Shown: positions 17,754 to 26,802, counted from the first letter of the stretch. The stretch is DNA of 64,000 nt from Bremerella cremea (GCF_003335505.1 NZ_QPEX01000024.1:62001-126000), one strand, 5' to 3'. The notes: generated from the letters alone by a model not told the origin. Program-made: numbers and translations.

Positions 17754-18986
17754 ATGTCAAATCCAGGAAGTTTTCTGAACACGTTTCTGGGTCTTCAGTT
17801 GCTTGACATTGGGGACGACGATGGAAGATATGCGAACCTTGAGGAAGCAGCGGCATCCATAAAGTCAGAACTTGAGTCGAATCCATGGCAGCTCGCACGC
17901 TACGTCAGAGTAGGCCTGGACAAAGATGTTGCGCCGGCAGAACCAGTATTGGATGAAGTCGAAGAAGCAATTAAAGCTCAATGGAAACTTTTCAGAAACA
18001 AGCACACTGACCGCCCGATTTCCATATTGCGAGCAGTTCTCTGGGAGGCGATCGGGCGACTAGCGAATGACGACGACCAATTAGTAATCATCGGACTGAC
18101 AGCCAAATCCGAGTCCAAATACTCTAACCTCGGTCCCGAGGCGAGTTCTTGTCAGCAGTTAATCGATCTTGCAGTTGAAAAACTTGAGTCCAAGGCTATC
18201 GAGGCGTGGACAAATGTTCCCCAAATAGAATTGCATGAGGAGCAACTCAAGATTCTACAGGTGAACGAAAAAAGTCTGACTGCGAATATCTTGGCAGCAT
18301 GTGGACCAGAAGGCACGGAAGGTGCAATTGAGGGAGCCAATCCGACTTGGCCGGCTAGCAATCAACAATGGTCATCAGTATTTAGCCAGAAAGTTGGCCG
18401 TGCAGTTGCACTTGCCATCAATAGCCTAGTTCAACCAGCTCAGCGAAACCTATTCAATATCGCAGAGGACCTTACAAGACAATTCAATGACGAGATGCTC
18501 GTCGTCTCTCGCAAGACTGACCTACTCTGGTGGGGTCAATCAAAATTCTGTTTATCGACATCGACGGGCTTTAGCGACATTCCCAAATTGGCGATGCCTT
18601 TCCTGTTGGCACTGGACGTCCATCGGCTCGCACCTGTTCTCTGCCCGCATTCTGTTGAGCACTATTTGGCATCTATGGTAAGTGACGCCGCTCATCGAAC
18701 GAAAAAGACAACTATTCGTCCGGTGATCGACGCTCTCGTCGCCAAAGAGTTTCAAGAAATCGTAGCCCAAGCCGTCGAAGATGTCCCCGATCTTCCCGGA
18801 AGATGCGGTTTACTTGGTGCGCTTAAGCGTACGCTCGCTGACACAAATGCTCTAGATAACATTGAAAACGATCTCTCAATCGGAACTAACGAGCTGTCAC
18901 TTGCGGAAATTGCACAGTTGTTCTTTCGTGAACTTCAACTGATCTACGTGGCGGATTCGTATGATGCGGGAGAATCCGATGAATAA
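17754..18986 (+). CDS. All-helical GASH-like protein of a GTPase-associated system
   Basis: 410 aa from the ATG at 17754 (AAGGA 6 bases upstream); the frame is open further upstream but that part is unlike protein. Almost wholly helical, no enzyme motif. Landmarks: 'NTFLGLQLLDI' at the start, 'ILRAVLWEAIGRLA', 'LLWWGQSKFCLS', 'MPFLLALDVHRLAPVLCPHS' and 'SLAEIAQLFFRELQ'. This, and its place first in an operon with two different GTPases and a GAP1-like gene, match the protein called GASH (GTPase-associated system helical) in comparative-genomic work. It overlaps the next gene by 8 bases. Function unproven; probably a structural or sensor subunit. Confidence 0.7.
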   Translation: MSNPGSFLNTFLGLQLLDIGDDDGRYANLEEAAASIKSELESNPWQLARYVRVGLDKDVAPAEPVLDEVEEAIKAQWKLFRNKHTDRPISILRAVLWEAIGRLANDDDQLVIIGLTAKSESKYSNLGPEASSCQQLIDLAVEKLESKAIEAWTNVPQIELHEEQLKILQVNEKSLTANILAACGPEGTEGAIEGANPTWPASNQQWSSVFSQKVGRAVALAINSLVQPAQRNLFNIAEDLTRQFNDEMLVVSRKTDLLWWGQSKFCLSTSTGFSDIPKLAMPFLLALDVHRLAPVLCPHSVEHYLASMVSDAAHRTKKTTIRPVIDALVAKEFQEIVAQAVEDVPDLPGRCGLLGALKRTLADTNALDNIENDLSIGTNELSLAEIAQLFFRELQLIYVADSYDAGESDE

Positions 18987-19914
18987 GCACCATTGCAGTG
19001 AAACTGACTGTGACCTTCGAACTGGTTGTCAAAGGGGTGAACTTTATCCCAAAGATTGCCAGTACTACGAATCCAGCGAAGACGCGACAACAAGCAAAGC
19101 TGATTATGACAGCCCTATTCCTTGGCATGGGAGCGTACTTGGACTCGCGGACTTACAGCACGTTGCCGCTCGCGGGCGACCTCACTTGATTGGATTAGTT
19201 GGAACACATAATTCAGGCAAGACAACCTTCCTCACTTCCGTATACCTGAAGCTTTTTCAAGGGGCTCGTATACCCGACAAGCGATTTTCAGGTTCATTTT
19301 CGTTAAGTGCGTGGGAAAGCCTCGCTAACAATCTTCGATATCCAAACGAAACGCCAGCGATGTTCCCTCGGCATACGCCCAACACTGAGGACCGTGTCCC
19401 AGGCCTACTCCATCTTGCGTTTCGGAATTCAAGGAATCGCCTCGAAGACTATCTGTTTACGGATGCCCCTGGAGAATGGTTCTCCAACTGGAGCACCAAT
19501 CGCAGTGCCGAAAACGCGAAGGGGGCCCGATGGATAGCAAAATTCTCTGACTCAATTCTGTTTTTCATCGATTGCGAAGAGTTGGCTGGCGAGAATGTCG
19601 GAACCACGCGAAATTCTATAACCCAACTTGCACAACGCCTTGCAGATGAAGTCGAAGACAAACGAGTATTGATAATCTGGTCGAAACATGACATTCAGTT
19701 GGACCCGATTATCCACGAACAGATTTCGACTCGACTCGCGGATTACCTTCCTGCGGCCAAGCACTTTAACATTTCGGTTTATGAAGACGACCATTTGGGG
19801 ATTCAGACGGTTGCCAAGGAACTGTTAGGCCGCCTCGACTTCCAGGGAACTAGAATCACGATCAAAGTACCTATACGTGCCGACAACCCCTTTTTCACCT
19901 TTCGTTCTGTCTAG
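18979..19914 (+). CDS. P-loop GTPase with N-terminal Cys cluster (double-GTPase 2-like)
   Basis: 311 aa from the ATG at 18979, with GGGAG 6 bases upstream and an 8-base overlap with the previous gene. Four Cys (6, 11, 17, 27) in the first 30 residues could bind zinc. The GTPase core has P-loop 'GTHNSGKT' (75-82), 'FTDAPGEWF' (Asp162-Gly165 as Walker B/switch II) and 'WSKHD' (235-238), the guanine-specificity motif. It resembles the TRAFAC-class 'double-GTPase 2' family found with a second GTPase in predicted conflict systems. It is expected to act as the nucleotide-switched sensor or signal relay. GTP rather than ATP use is inferred from the SKxD motif. Confidence 0.78.
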   Translation: MNKHHCSETDCDLRTGCQRGELYPKDCQYYESSEDATTSKADYDSPIPWHGSVLGLADLQHVAARGRPHLIGLVGTHNSGKTTFLTSVYLKLFQGARIPDKRFSGSFSLSAWESLANNLRYPNETPAMFPRHTPNTEDRVPGLLHLAFRNSRNRLEDYLFTDAPGEWFSNWSTNRSAENAKGARWIAKFSDSILFFIDCEELAGENVGTTRNSITQLAQRLADEVEDKRVLIIWSKHDIQLDPIIHEQISTRLADYLPAAKHFNISVYEDDHLGIQTVAKELLGRLDFQGTRITIKVPIRADNPFFTFRSV

Positions 19915-19918
19915 TCTC

Positions 19919-20806
19919 ATGCCCAACAAATCTATGTCCAAGTCCATTGCCGTCCTCGGTGGTCCCAACACGGGCAAGTCGCACTTCGCGATACAACTTT
20001 TCGGTCGACTTCGAACGAAAAAAGGGGCAATCTCCTTACGCCAGGCACCGGAAAGCACTTCGCTTTTTCAGGCAGGACTAGAAAGGCTAAATCAGGGAAT
20101 AGCAGCAATTCATACGTCAACGGACACCTATCTTGAATGCATGCTTCCATTGAGTTGCGGCGGCAGGGATATTGATATCACTTGGCCAGACTACGACGGA
20201 GAACAACTCCACAGGCTGGTCACAAAGAGACAAATCAATCAGGAGTGGCAAGACCGCGTTTCATCCGCCGACGCTTGGCTTCTCTTTGTGCGTCTTGGAA
20301 TTATGCCTCAGCACAAAGACATTCTTTCTGCTCCCATCGATACAGATATTCCGGCGGCAGACGATGTGGAAACAACGGAGTTAAATGCTGAAGCAGTCAT
20401 TGACGAACTAACTGGTCAAGCGAAAGTTATCGAACTACTCCAGATCCTTCTCAACGCTGCTAATATTGACATTTCGAGCCCAACTTTGAAGCCCAAAATT
20501 GGAGTAGTACTGTCATGCTGGGATGAAGTCTGCGACAAGCCAAACGTAGTTCCCGAATCTCTTCTAGGCGACAAGGCTCCATTGATCTACCAGTTCCTGG
20601 AATCGAACTGGGTTAACGAAAGTCAATTCGTGATGGGCCTTTCCTCAACTGGGAAGCCATTGGACCAAAATAAGCCGGACGAGGATTTCAAAAAGAGAGG
20701 GCCAGAGGAATTTGGGTTCTCCATCGACACTGACGGAAGTCAGGTCGATGATCTCACCCTTCCCATTTCCAAACTACTCGAATTGACTGAAACACATGAA
20801 AGTTGA
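19919..20806 (+). CDS. Second P-loop GTPase (double-GTPase 1-like)
   Basis: 295 aa from ATG 19919; ATG 19934 five codons later is equally possible. Starts 5 bases after the previous stop. P-loop 'GGPNTGKS' at 14-21, 'ITWPDYDGEQ' as Walker B/switch, and 'LSCWDE' in the place of the guanine-specificity motif. A long insert with 'DILSAPIDTDIPAADDVE' separates the switch from that motif. It differs clearly from its neighbour, so this is not a duplication but the paired arrangement seen in double-GTPase systems. Its 3' end overlaps the GAP1-like gene by 11 bases, pointing to coupled translation. Confidence 0.76.
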   Translation: MPNKSMSKSIAVLGGPNTGKSHFAIQLFGRLRTKKGAISLRQAPESTSLFQAGLERLNQGIAAIHTSTDTYLECMLPLSCGGRDIDITWPDYDGEQLHRLVTKRQINQEWQDRVSSADAWLLFVRLGIMPQHKDILSAPIDTDIPAADDVETTELNAEAVIDELTGQAKVIELLQILLNAANIDISSPTLKPKIGVVLSCWDEVCDKPNVVPESLLGDKAPLIYQFLESNWVNESQFVMGLSSTGKPLDQNKPDEDFKKRGPEEFGFSIDTDGSQVDDLTLPISKLLELTETHES

Positions 20807-23294
20807 ATTTGCAGCATATGGCGACAAGAAGGGAGCACACGCGTTAAAGATTTCCTCGTTTCAGGCCTCTGTTGTTGAGAAAACCCTCCAGATAACTGAC
20901 CTTGCGTGGGGTCTTCCCGATAGCCTCGGCTCCTCCCCAATGTATCGGGCACGTGCGATCGACGACTATTTTGTGTTAACGAAGACAATTCGTGACACGA
21001 ATGCAAGCCGCCCGGGCATGGCCGCAACCACTGCCGCGTTCTTTCCTCTAGACGAAGTAATTCAGGTCCCTAGTTTTCGTAGCCTGTTAGACCTACTCCC
21101 AGATCCTTCTGTAACGCCCGTCCAGTACTCTGGTCTTGATTTCCCACTTCCCGGTTCATCAAATTCAGACACAAAAGTTCAATTATCTGGGATGCTAATT
21201 GAGTCGTTGCTCGACAATTCCGATCGCCCTGTCGTCTGGGCAGGAATGGACAATTTCACCGAAGCCGTAGCAGAATTATGGTCCCTTATCCCACCCTCTA
21301 TCAGACGCAAACTAGGCTTCGCGTTTGTCTGCGATCCAAGCGTTGGCAACAAGGATGGCTACTCTGTGCTTTATTGCCCGATTGCACTGGCAAGCAAGTG
21401 GACCATTAAACTAGTCACTGAAGGCCCATTGCGATCTGGAGCATTGGACCCAACGACCGAACTCTACTTCCTTAATCCGTCGGTTCGATTTCAGATAAAT
21501 CAATCCATGGATGAGTTGGGCATCTCGATCAATGGATTTCCTGAGCTCAGAAGAGCCTGTGCATGTCATAACACGCTTCAAAACCTGGAGTCGTCAACTA
21601 ATCTAGAAGCGACAAAACTTCTTAGAAACCTAGGGGTTTTAAGTCCTCAATCAAAGCTCGGAATCGACGCGAGGACGCGAGTAGTAAACGAAATTTGCAG
21701 TCGCATAAAGTCAGGAAGCCTTGATGCGATGAAACTTGTTAGAAACATCGACTTTGCTCAACTCGAAGCCTCCAAAATGGCAAAAAGTGCCTTTTTCGAG
21801 GGCATCCAGGTTTGCCTCGAAGATAGCTCGTCGAATATCGGCACTCTAGCGGAACTCGTTCTAGAAGCGGTTTATCACTCGGACAGAGACTGGGCGGAAG
21901 GAACAATTTCTGGCTTCGCGAAGTATTCCAATGTCTGTTCCGATGTAGTTGCAGGTCGCGTCTGGAACCTATTTTCGGAAAGCCCCGATCTTGCAGTTGA
22001 GGCGGCAACACTGATGCCAAACATTAAGCAACACGATCACGTGTTGGCAGTGACCGCCCCAAATAATGTTACCAATGATTTGGGCATTCAATTATGCAAT
22101 ATAGCGAAGAAGCAGAGATTGCCTGAACTTCATGCTGTTGGTCTGGCGGCCCACTCATCTATTCGCAACGCAGTTCAAGAGCTTCAAAATAGCTGGAGTC
22201 CAAGTGAGTTGCGTAAATCTCTCAAACGCTTAAGGGCCAGAGTAGACATTGATAAATTCCTCCAAACTGTTGGGCAAATTGAGAACGAGCAGTTGTCCGC
22301 AGTCGCCGCTGAGTGCTGTGCTGAAAATCCACAGTTGTTGCCAATTCACTTTGACGCCAATTCTAGCGCTTGGCGTAGAGTCATCTGCGATATCATCACA
22401 CTCTCGCCCGCCAATCCCGATTCCCTGAATCTGATTGAGGTCGCAATTGAAGATTCAATCCAGCTACTCTTGACAGACGAATTGGACCCTGCGTATCAGA
22501 GAGCGTTATCCAAGACAAGATTTTCCAACATCATAGATGCTAAGAATCGTCCGAAACTCTGGGACAAAATGGACCCTGTCGCAAATCCCGGTTTCCTCAA
22601 GTCAACGGCAACAGCAATGATTGACCGTATCCACGAAGGCGAGATTCGCGCCGACGAGGTTGAACCTCCACTACTCGGGGCAATCGTGCATCCAGATTTT
22701 CGAAATCGGCTGCTTCCAAGTGAGGGGGAAAGGGCCTTGAATAAGGTTGTAAATGCCTTCGACACGCTAAATCAGCTTGGCGAACAAGACTTTGAGAGTT
22801 GGCGATCGACTTACCTTGCCCGGAACCAGCCAGTTTCGAATATCGACGCGATCATACTCGGCAAGTTTGTTCGTGATCGACACTGGGAAGGTGTTGCGTC
22901 ATCTCTCGCAAACGACGTCAATTGGTATAGACGGCAAGATCTTCGTCCCGCCGTAAGCCAATTTCCTGATCTGTTGAATTGGATCCAGCGATACCAATTT
23001 GGCGGAATTGCAGTTCGCGTCTCCCCAGACGAATGGTGGCATGAAGTGGAAACGACTCTAACGGGACTCTATTCAAATGGACCAAGAACTAGCGGTATTT
23101 GGGAGCGTGCAAGCGGGAATCCCGCTGACTTGGTGAGCGAAGGCACTGCCACCAATCAGTGGCGCCAGTGCCTCCATGGTTTAAGAAACGGTTCTCAGAG
23201 TGGTGAGCTAACCATCAAATCACTGCTTAAAGCTTCCTTGAGTGACTATCGAAACAACACTCATCTGCGAATGCTTGACGAAACAATTCCCTAA
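20796..23294 (+). CDS. GAP1-like GTPase-associated protein with C-terminal adaptor domain
   Basis: 832 aa. The N-terminal about 120 residues read like the GAP1 N-domain: 'AYGDKKGAHALKISSF', 'LPDSLGSSPMYRARAIDDYF', 'VLTKTIRDTNASRPGMA', 'FFPLDEVIQVPSF'. A long, mainly helical middle follows with no enzyme motif. The last about 85 residues form a small separate domain ('LTGLYSNGPRTSGIWERASG', 'NQWRQCLHGLRNGSQ', 'LKASLSDYRNNTHL') that looks like an effector-associated adaptor. I infer a platform that links the GTPases to the protease encoded convergently next door (stops overlap by 4 bases). No GAP activity is shown. Confidence 0.75.
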   Translation: MKVEFAAYGDKKGAHALKISSFQASVVEKTLQITDLAWGLPDSLGSSPMYRARAIDDYFVLTKTIRDTNASRPGMAATTAAFFPLDEVIQVPSFRSLLDLLPDPSVTPVQYSGLDFPLPGSSNSDTKVQLSGMLIESLLDNSDRPVVWAGMDNFTEAVAELWSLIPPSIRRKLGFAFVCDPSVGNKDGYSVLYCPIALASKWTIKLVTEGPLRSGALDPTTELYFLNPSVRFQINQSMDELGISINGFPELRRACACHNTLQNLESSTNLEATKLLRNLGVLSPQSKLGIDARTRVVNEICSRIKSGSLDAMKLVRNIDFAQLEASKMAKSAFFEGIQVCLEDSSSNIGTLAELVLEAVYHSDRDWAEGTISGFAKYSNVCSDVVAGRVWNLFSESPDLAVEAATLMPNIKQHDHVLAVTAPNNVTNDLGIQLCNIAKKQRLPELHAVGLAAHSSIRNAVQELQNSWSPSELRKSLKRLRARVDIDKFLQTVGQIENEQLSAVAAECCAENPQLLPIHFDANSSAWRRVICDIITLSPANPDSLNLIEVAIEDSIQLLLTDELDPAYQRALSKTRFSNIIDAKNRPKLWDKMDPVANPGFLKSTATAMIDRIHEGEIRADEVEPPLLGAIVHPDFRNRLLPSEGERALNKVVNAFDTLNQLGEQDFESWRSTYLARNQPVSNIDAIILGKFVRDRHWEGVASSLANDVNWYRRQDLRPAVSQFPDLLNWIQRYQFGGIAVRVSPDEWWHEVETTLTGLYSNGPRTSGIWERASGNPADLVSEGTATNQWRQCLHGLRNGSQSGELTIKSLLKASLSDYRNNTHLRMLDETIP

Positions 23295-24262
23295 ATGAGT
23301 TGTGTTGCCTTTAAATCCTTTAGTAAACGCTGAACCGCGATGCCCTGATTTCTGACGCTTCCATCATTCATCAAATCTCCTCCCGCATGATGGAGCGCCA
23401 CCAGCGTCCAGTCTGATTGAAAAACTGGCGACCCGGAAGAGCCCGGCAATGTGTCTGTCAGGTATTGGACCCTGTCTTCGTTTGAATACACAACTACGTT
23501 GTGATATAGAGCCACTACTTTGGGTTTCGCCAATGGGTGTTGAATAATATTGACGTAGTCACCTTCTTTGACGCTGCATCCCATCAATGGGATCTCACCC
23601 CACTCTTTATTCGCATCCCCATCGATTCGAACCGCCGTCCAATCGTGCGACGCTGAAGTAGCAAATCCGAGTTCAGGTTTAAGAGAAAACGTCGATGTCG
23701 CTGCCAACGAACCGTTGAGATTATGTTGGTAATTAAAAATCACCGACGCTTTTCGAGCATCTTCCTCGTCACTGATTACGTGATTATTCGTAATCAACAG
23801 ATTATTGCTTATCAAAAAACCAGTGCCCGCGGTCTGGCCCAGTTGAACCAGTGCTACCGATTTAGCCCTAAATTGCCCCATTTCAAGGAAATGGAGTGGC
23901 AGAAACGTTGGCTCTTTTCCGGTAATCTTTTCAAGCTCAATTCGGCTTCGCTTTCCTTGCCAATCCGAATCAGCAATTCCAAGTGCCGAGATTGCACGAA
24001 TTTCGTTCGTGTCTTGCAGAATCTGTTCAATGTTTTTCCAATTTGCGGCTGGATACTCACTGGACGCGACGCTAATCAGCGACTCCAACATCTCCTGCTT
24101 GCGAGCCTCCTTCAGTACGTTTTGCCAAACAACCTTCGTAGGGCCACCAAAATCGATCATCCCAAGAGGCAATCCAGCTTGGTCCGCTACGTACTTGATA
24201 ACTTTACTGTCATCAATAAGACTCGCGAAAATTTCGACCAACTCATTCGGCACTCGATACAT
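23291..24262 (-). CDS. Effector-associated domain plus trypsin-like serine protease
   Basis: 323 aa. Residues about 5-85 are a helical effector-associated domain of the EAD1 type ('VADQAGLPLGMIDFGG', 'VVWQNVLKEARKQEMLESL', 'SSEYP'). Residues about 130-315 are a trypsin-fold protease: His161 in 'LLITNNHVI', Asp207 in 'ASHDWTAV', Ser276 in 'LPGSSGSPVF'. No signal peptide, so it is cytoplasmic. The start has GGAGAG 4 bases upstream. It is convergent with the GAP1-like gene. In predicted conflict systems such proteases are effectors held inactive until the sensor module recruits them through the EAD; that role is inference here. All three catalytic residues are present, so it should be active. 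Confidence 0.87.
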   Translation of the reverse strand: MYRVPNELVEIFASLIDDSKVIKYVADQAGLPLGMIDFGGPTKVVWQNVLKEARKQEMLESLISVASSEYPAANWKNIEQILQDTNEIRAISALGIADSDWQGKRSRIELEKITGKEPTFLPLHFLEMGQFRAKSVALVQLGQTAGTGFLISNNLLITNNHVISDEEDARKASVIFNYQHNLNGSLAATSTFSLKPELGFATSASHDWTAVRIDGDANKEWGEIPLMGCSVKEGDYVNIIQHPLAKPKVVALYHNVVVYSNEDRVQYLTDTLPGSSGSPVFQSDWTLVALHHAGGDLMNDGSVRNQGIAVQRLLKDLKATQLI

Positions 24263-24703
24263 CTAACTCTCCTGCGATATCCAACCCCTGCAACGACAAC
24301 TGATGATATCAAATCCACAAAGGGATCATTAACATGGGATCCACGTTGTATAGAAGAAGCTCCTTCAATTGCCAACACTACAACTAAGTGCTCGGCGTAA
24401 AGTTTGATTATCCCTGAGTTCGCTACTCCAACGTGCCGTGTTTTCAGGAGCCAATCGCTCTTCTTTCTTGAAACGAATGAATTGTAATCCATTCTTGACG
24501 CCCGATACTCTCTGAACCGAGAATCAAGTGAACATACGTTCACTTTCACGTCCAACAAGACCAACGCCACTGTTGCCACTGAAGGTTCTGAAACTGACTC
24601 AGTTTTCAGGCAAAGCCTCAGGTCGAATTCATCGATTCGTGACACCTGTCGGCGTACCAAAGGACACTAGCTGTAGGACTTTCTAGGAAATCAGGGAAAA
24701 CCG
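24263..24703. other. Divergent intergenic region of the element
   Basis: About 440 bases between the protease start (minus) and the serine recombinase start (plus). It holds both promoters and the palindrome listed separately. Open frames on the minus strand here have no recognisable content. Confidence 0.5.
24526..24545. promoter_or_regulatory. SOS-box-like palindrome
   Basis: AAGTGAACATACGTTCACTT is a perfect 8+8 inverted repeat with a 4-base centre. Its core GAAC-ATAC-GTTC fits the Gram-positive type LexA consensus GAAC-RNRY-GTTC. It lies 159 bases before the serine recombinase start and 264 bases before the protease start. It could equally be the operator of an element-encoded repressor. 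Confidence 0.55.
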
Positions 24704-25297
24704 ATGGCCAAGACAATCGCGATTTACGTACGCGTTTCTACGCAACAACAAGATTTCAGATCCCAGGAACCCGACCTCCAACAATGGGCGGACGCACAAA
24801 ACGGAAGGATCAAGTGGTATCGGGATAAAGCAACTGGAAAGCGGATGAACCGTCCTGCTTGGAATGAATTGGAATTCGCACTACGGATGGGCAAAATCTT
24901 CCAGGTAGTCGTCTGGAGAATCGATCGATTGGGACGCACGGTCAGCGGCCTTGCTTCGCTCTTCGACGAATTCCAAGACCGGAACATCAACTTTGTCAGC
25001 CTCAAAGATGGAGTCGATCTCTCTACCTCAGCCGGTCGGCTGATGGCGAATATGCTCGCGAGCGTCGCTCAATACGAAACCGAATTGCGTGGTGAGAGGG
25101 TAGCCGCTGGCCAAGCTGCTGCCCGAGCAAAGGGAAAACGCTGGGGAGGCTCTCAGGCGGGCAAACGGAAAAAGGTTACATCAACGCAGGAAAAGGCAGT
25201 TTTAGCGATGAAGGCTGCGGGCGAACCAATCACTGCGATTGCAAAGGCCGTGGGATTGTCGCGTCCGACGATCTACAGCATTCTGGAAACACCATAG
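24704..25297 (+). CDS. Serine recombinase (resolvase/invertase family)
   Basis: 197 aa, usual length for small resolvases. Catalytic domain: 'IAIYVRVSTQQQ' (nucleophile Ser12, Arg10), 'VVVWRIDRLGRTV', 'FVSLKDGVDLSTSAGRLM', 'ASVAQYETELRGERV'. C-terminal helix-turn-helix: 'EPITAIAKAVGLSRPTIYS'. It cuts DNA at short inverted sites and may resolve, invert or help mobilise the element. It faces away from the protease gene and has its own promoter region. All catalytic residues are intact. Confidence 0.93.
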   Translation: MAKTIAIYVRVSTQQQDFRSQEPDLQQWADAQNGRIKWYRDKATGKRMNRPAWNELEFALRMGKIFQVVVWRIDRLGRTVSGLASLFDEFQDRNINFVSLKDGVDLSTSAGRLMANMLASVAQYETELRGERVAAGQAAARAKGKRWGGSQAGKRKKVTSTQEKAVLAMKAAGEPITAIAKAVGLSRPTIYSILETP

Positions 25298-25437
25298 TCG
25301 CTCCCTCCCGTCAGGCATCTCTTTTTTGACTCGATTGTCCAGTGGGAACGGACGCCTGCGAATAGGATTGATTGAACAAACTTTCTAGGATGTAAGTTGT
25401 TCCGAAATCCGCACGACCAGCCGTCGAGTCAAAGTAA

Positions 25438-26313
25438 ATGAGTCAAGTACACGCGAAATTAACAGCCATCAACCAAGCATCGGAAGCTATTCGGTTCGCT
25501 CAGGAATTGGGGAGCAAACTTGCGAGAACCAAGGCGTACCGACTGCGAGGTGGTACTCATCAAGAAACAATAGGCGAGGATGACAACGGACGTCGCGTCC
25601 TCGTGACATATCACGACGGAGAAACGGTAGAAAGCTACCGTGATTTATCGGAGGTTTTCAAAGATAAATTTGAGGCACTTTCCGAGGAAGCCATTTCATC
25701 TTCGCAACGCAAGATTCTTTGCATCTACGAGTTTGAAATCAAGCAATTTCGGCAAATTCTGCTTCAATCAATCTCAGTCGTCGAGTCTCCGCCACCTGGC
25801 TTCGATGAAGTAGCTGCCATTCTGAGAGAGATCGGAAATCTGGCTTACGAAATGCTGGCCCGAAGTCGATCGAATTGGGAGTTCAACTACTACGCTGATT
25901 ATGGTTACCGGTTAAGTGAATTGGCCCAAAATGGGCACAAAGCCGTCGAATCCATTAACCCGTTCGATTCGAAGAGTGCGACATCTAGTCATGGTGAAAC
26001 GACAACGTCCATCCGAAAAAAGAAGAGTACCGCCTCGGGCGATGCTCAATCGAAAATCCTTGGGGCACTAGAGAAGCACCACCAAGGCGGCGATACGCCG
26101 AACAGCGCCCCCATTGGCGTCAGCGAATTAGCTAGGATGGCAGACGTATCGAAGTCTACTGCATCTGAGTTCTTCAAAAGATTTGCCGGCGGACACCATG
26201 AATATCAGAGATTATGTCGAGAAGGAGCTATCGAAAAGTTTCTAGTTCGTAAAAGCGATATTGAACCAATGCGGCAAATCTCCGAGGACTTCGAGATTCC
26301 TGACAGCGAGTAA
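25438..26313 (+). CDS. Hypothetical protein with C-terminal winged-helix domain
   Basis: 291 aa, start ATG 25438. The N-terminal two thirds are helical and charged with no recognised family ('LTAINQASEAIRFAQELG', 'YEFEIKQFRQILLQ'). A basic Ser/Thr linker follows, then a probable winged helix near residues 200-275: 'IGVSELARMADVSKSTASEF' with a helix-turn-helix pattern. Located between the recombinase and the excisionase-like gene, which suggests a role in element maintenance or regulation. Function unknown. Confidence 0.65.
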   Translation: MSQVHAKLTAINQASEAIRFAQELGSKLARTKAYRLRGGTHQETIGEDDNGRRVLVTYHDGETVESYRDLSEVFKDKFEALSEEAISSSQRKILCIYEFEIKQFRQILLQSISVVESPPPGFDEVAAILREIGNLAYEMLARSRSNWEFNYYADYGYRLSELAQNGHKAVESINPFDSKSATSSHGETTTSIRKKKSTASGDAQSKILGALEKHHQGGDTPNSAPIGVSELARMADVSKSTASEFFKRFAGGHHEYQRLCREGAIEKFLVRKSDIEPMRQISEDFEIPDSE

Positions 26314-26340
26314 CAATCAGCCCCATTGTTCGATCGTTTG

Positions 26341-26355
26341 GTTCGATCATCGAAC
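26341..26355. promoter_or_regulatory. Candidate operator upstream of the excisionase-like gene
   Basis: GTTCGAT-C-ATCGAAC is a perfect 7+7 palindrome, and a direct copy of its left arm (GTTCGATC) sits at 26328-26335. It lies about 155 bases before the small HTH gene. Repeat structure suggests a repressor site; no protein can be assigned. Confidence 0.45.
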
Positions 26356-26508
26356 GCTTGAAAAAATTTCTTTGCGATCATAAGCCCTTTTCTGCACGGC
26401 ACTTCCGCAATCTGCGTTCCGGTGTTCGGAAGCTGAACAACCTGAATTTCTCCCATAGGTAGGACCACACAAGTGGTCATCAACCTTTCTTTCACATGGG
26501 AGACACGA

Positions 26509-26730
26509 ATGTCCAAATCCAAATCGAATCCCCTTCTTCTAGCTCCACCTAAAGAAGCTGCGGCAATCTTGGGAATATCGCCCCGACTACTTTGGCAATT
26601 AACCAAAAACGGAGAAATAGCTTGCGTCCGAATCGGAACGGGCAAGAGGAAACGAGTGCGATACGCACATTCCGACCTCGATGAGTTCGTGAAAAACAAT
26701 ACCCACGTTTCGCCAAAATATAGCCGCTAA
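26509..26730 (+). CDS. Excisionase-like helix-turn-helix protein
   Basis: 73 aa from ATG 26509, which has GGGAG 6 bases upstream; a longer frame to 26473 lacks a site. MerR/excisionase-type HTH: 'APPKEAAAILGISPRLLWQL' then 'GEIACVRIGTGKRKRVRYA' and 'DLDEFVKNN'. Its position 72 bases before the tyrosine integrase is typical of a recombination directionality factor. Binding sites unknown. Confidence 0.85.
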   Translation: MSKSKSNPLLLAPPKEAAAILGISPRLLWQLTKNGEIACVRIGTGKRKRVRYAHSDLDEFVKNNTHVSPKYSR

Positions 26731-26802
26731 ATGCACGAATCGGCGAAGCCACAATTCAGCCAATTGGCTTAAATTCAACTAAATCACCTAAGGAGAAAAA
26801 TC

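Noticed and set aside
24187..24660. Minus-strand open frame upstream of the protease
   Set aside because: It overlaps the protease start in another frame and has no protein-like pattern; the protease start has a clear ribosome site.
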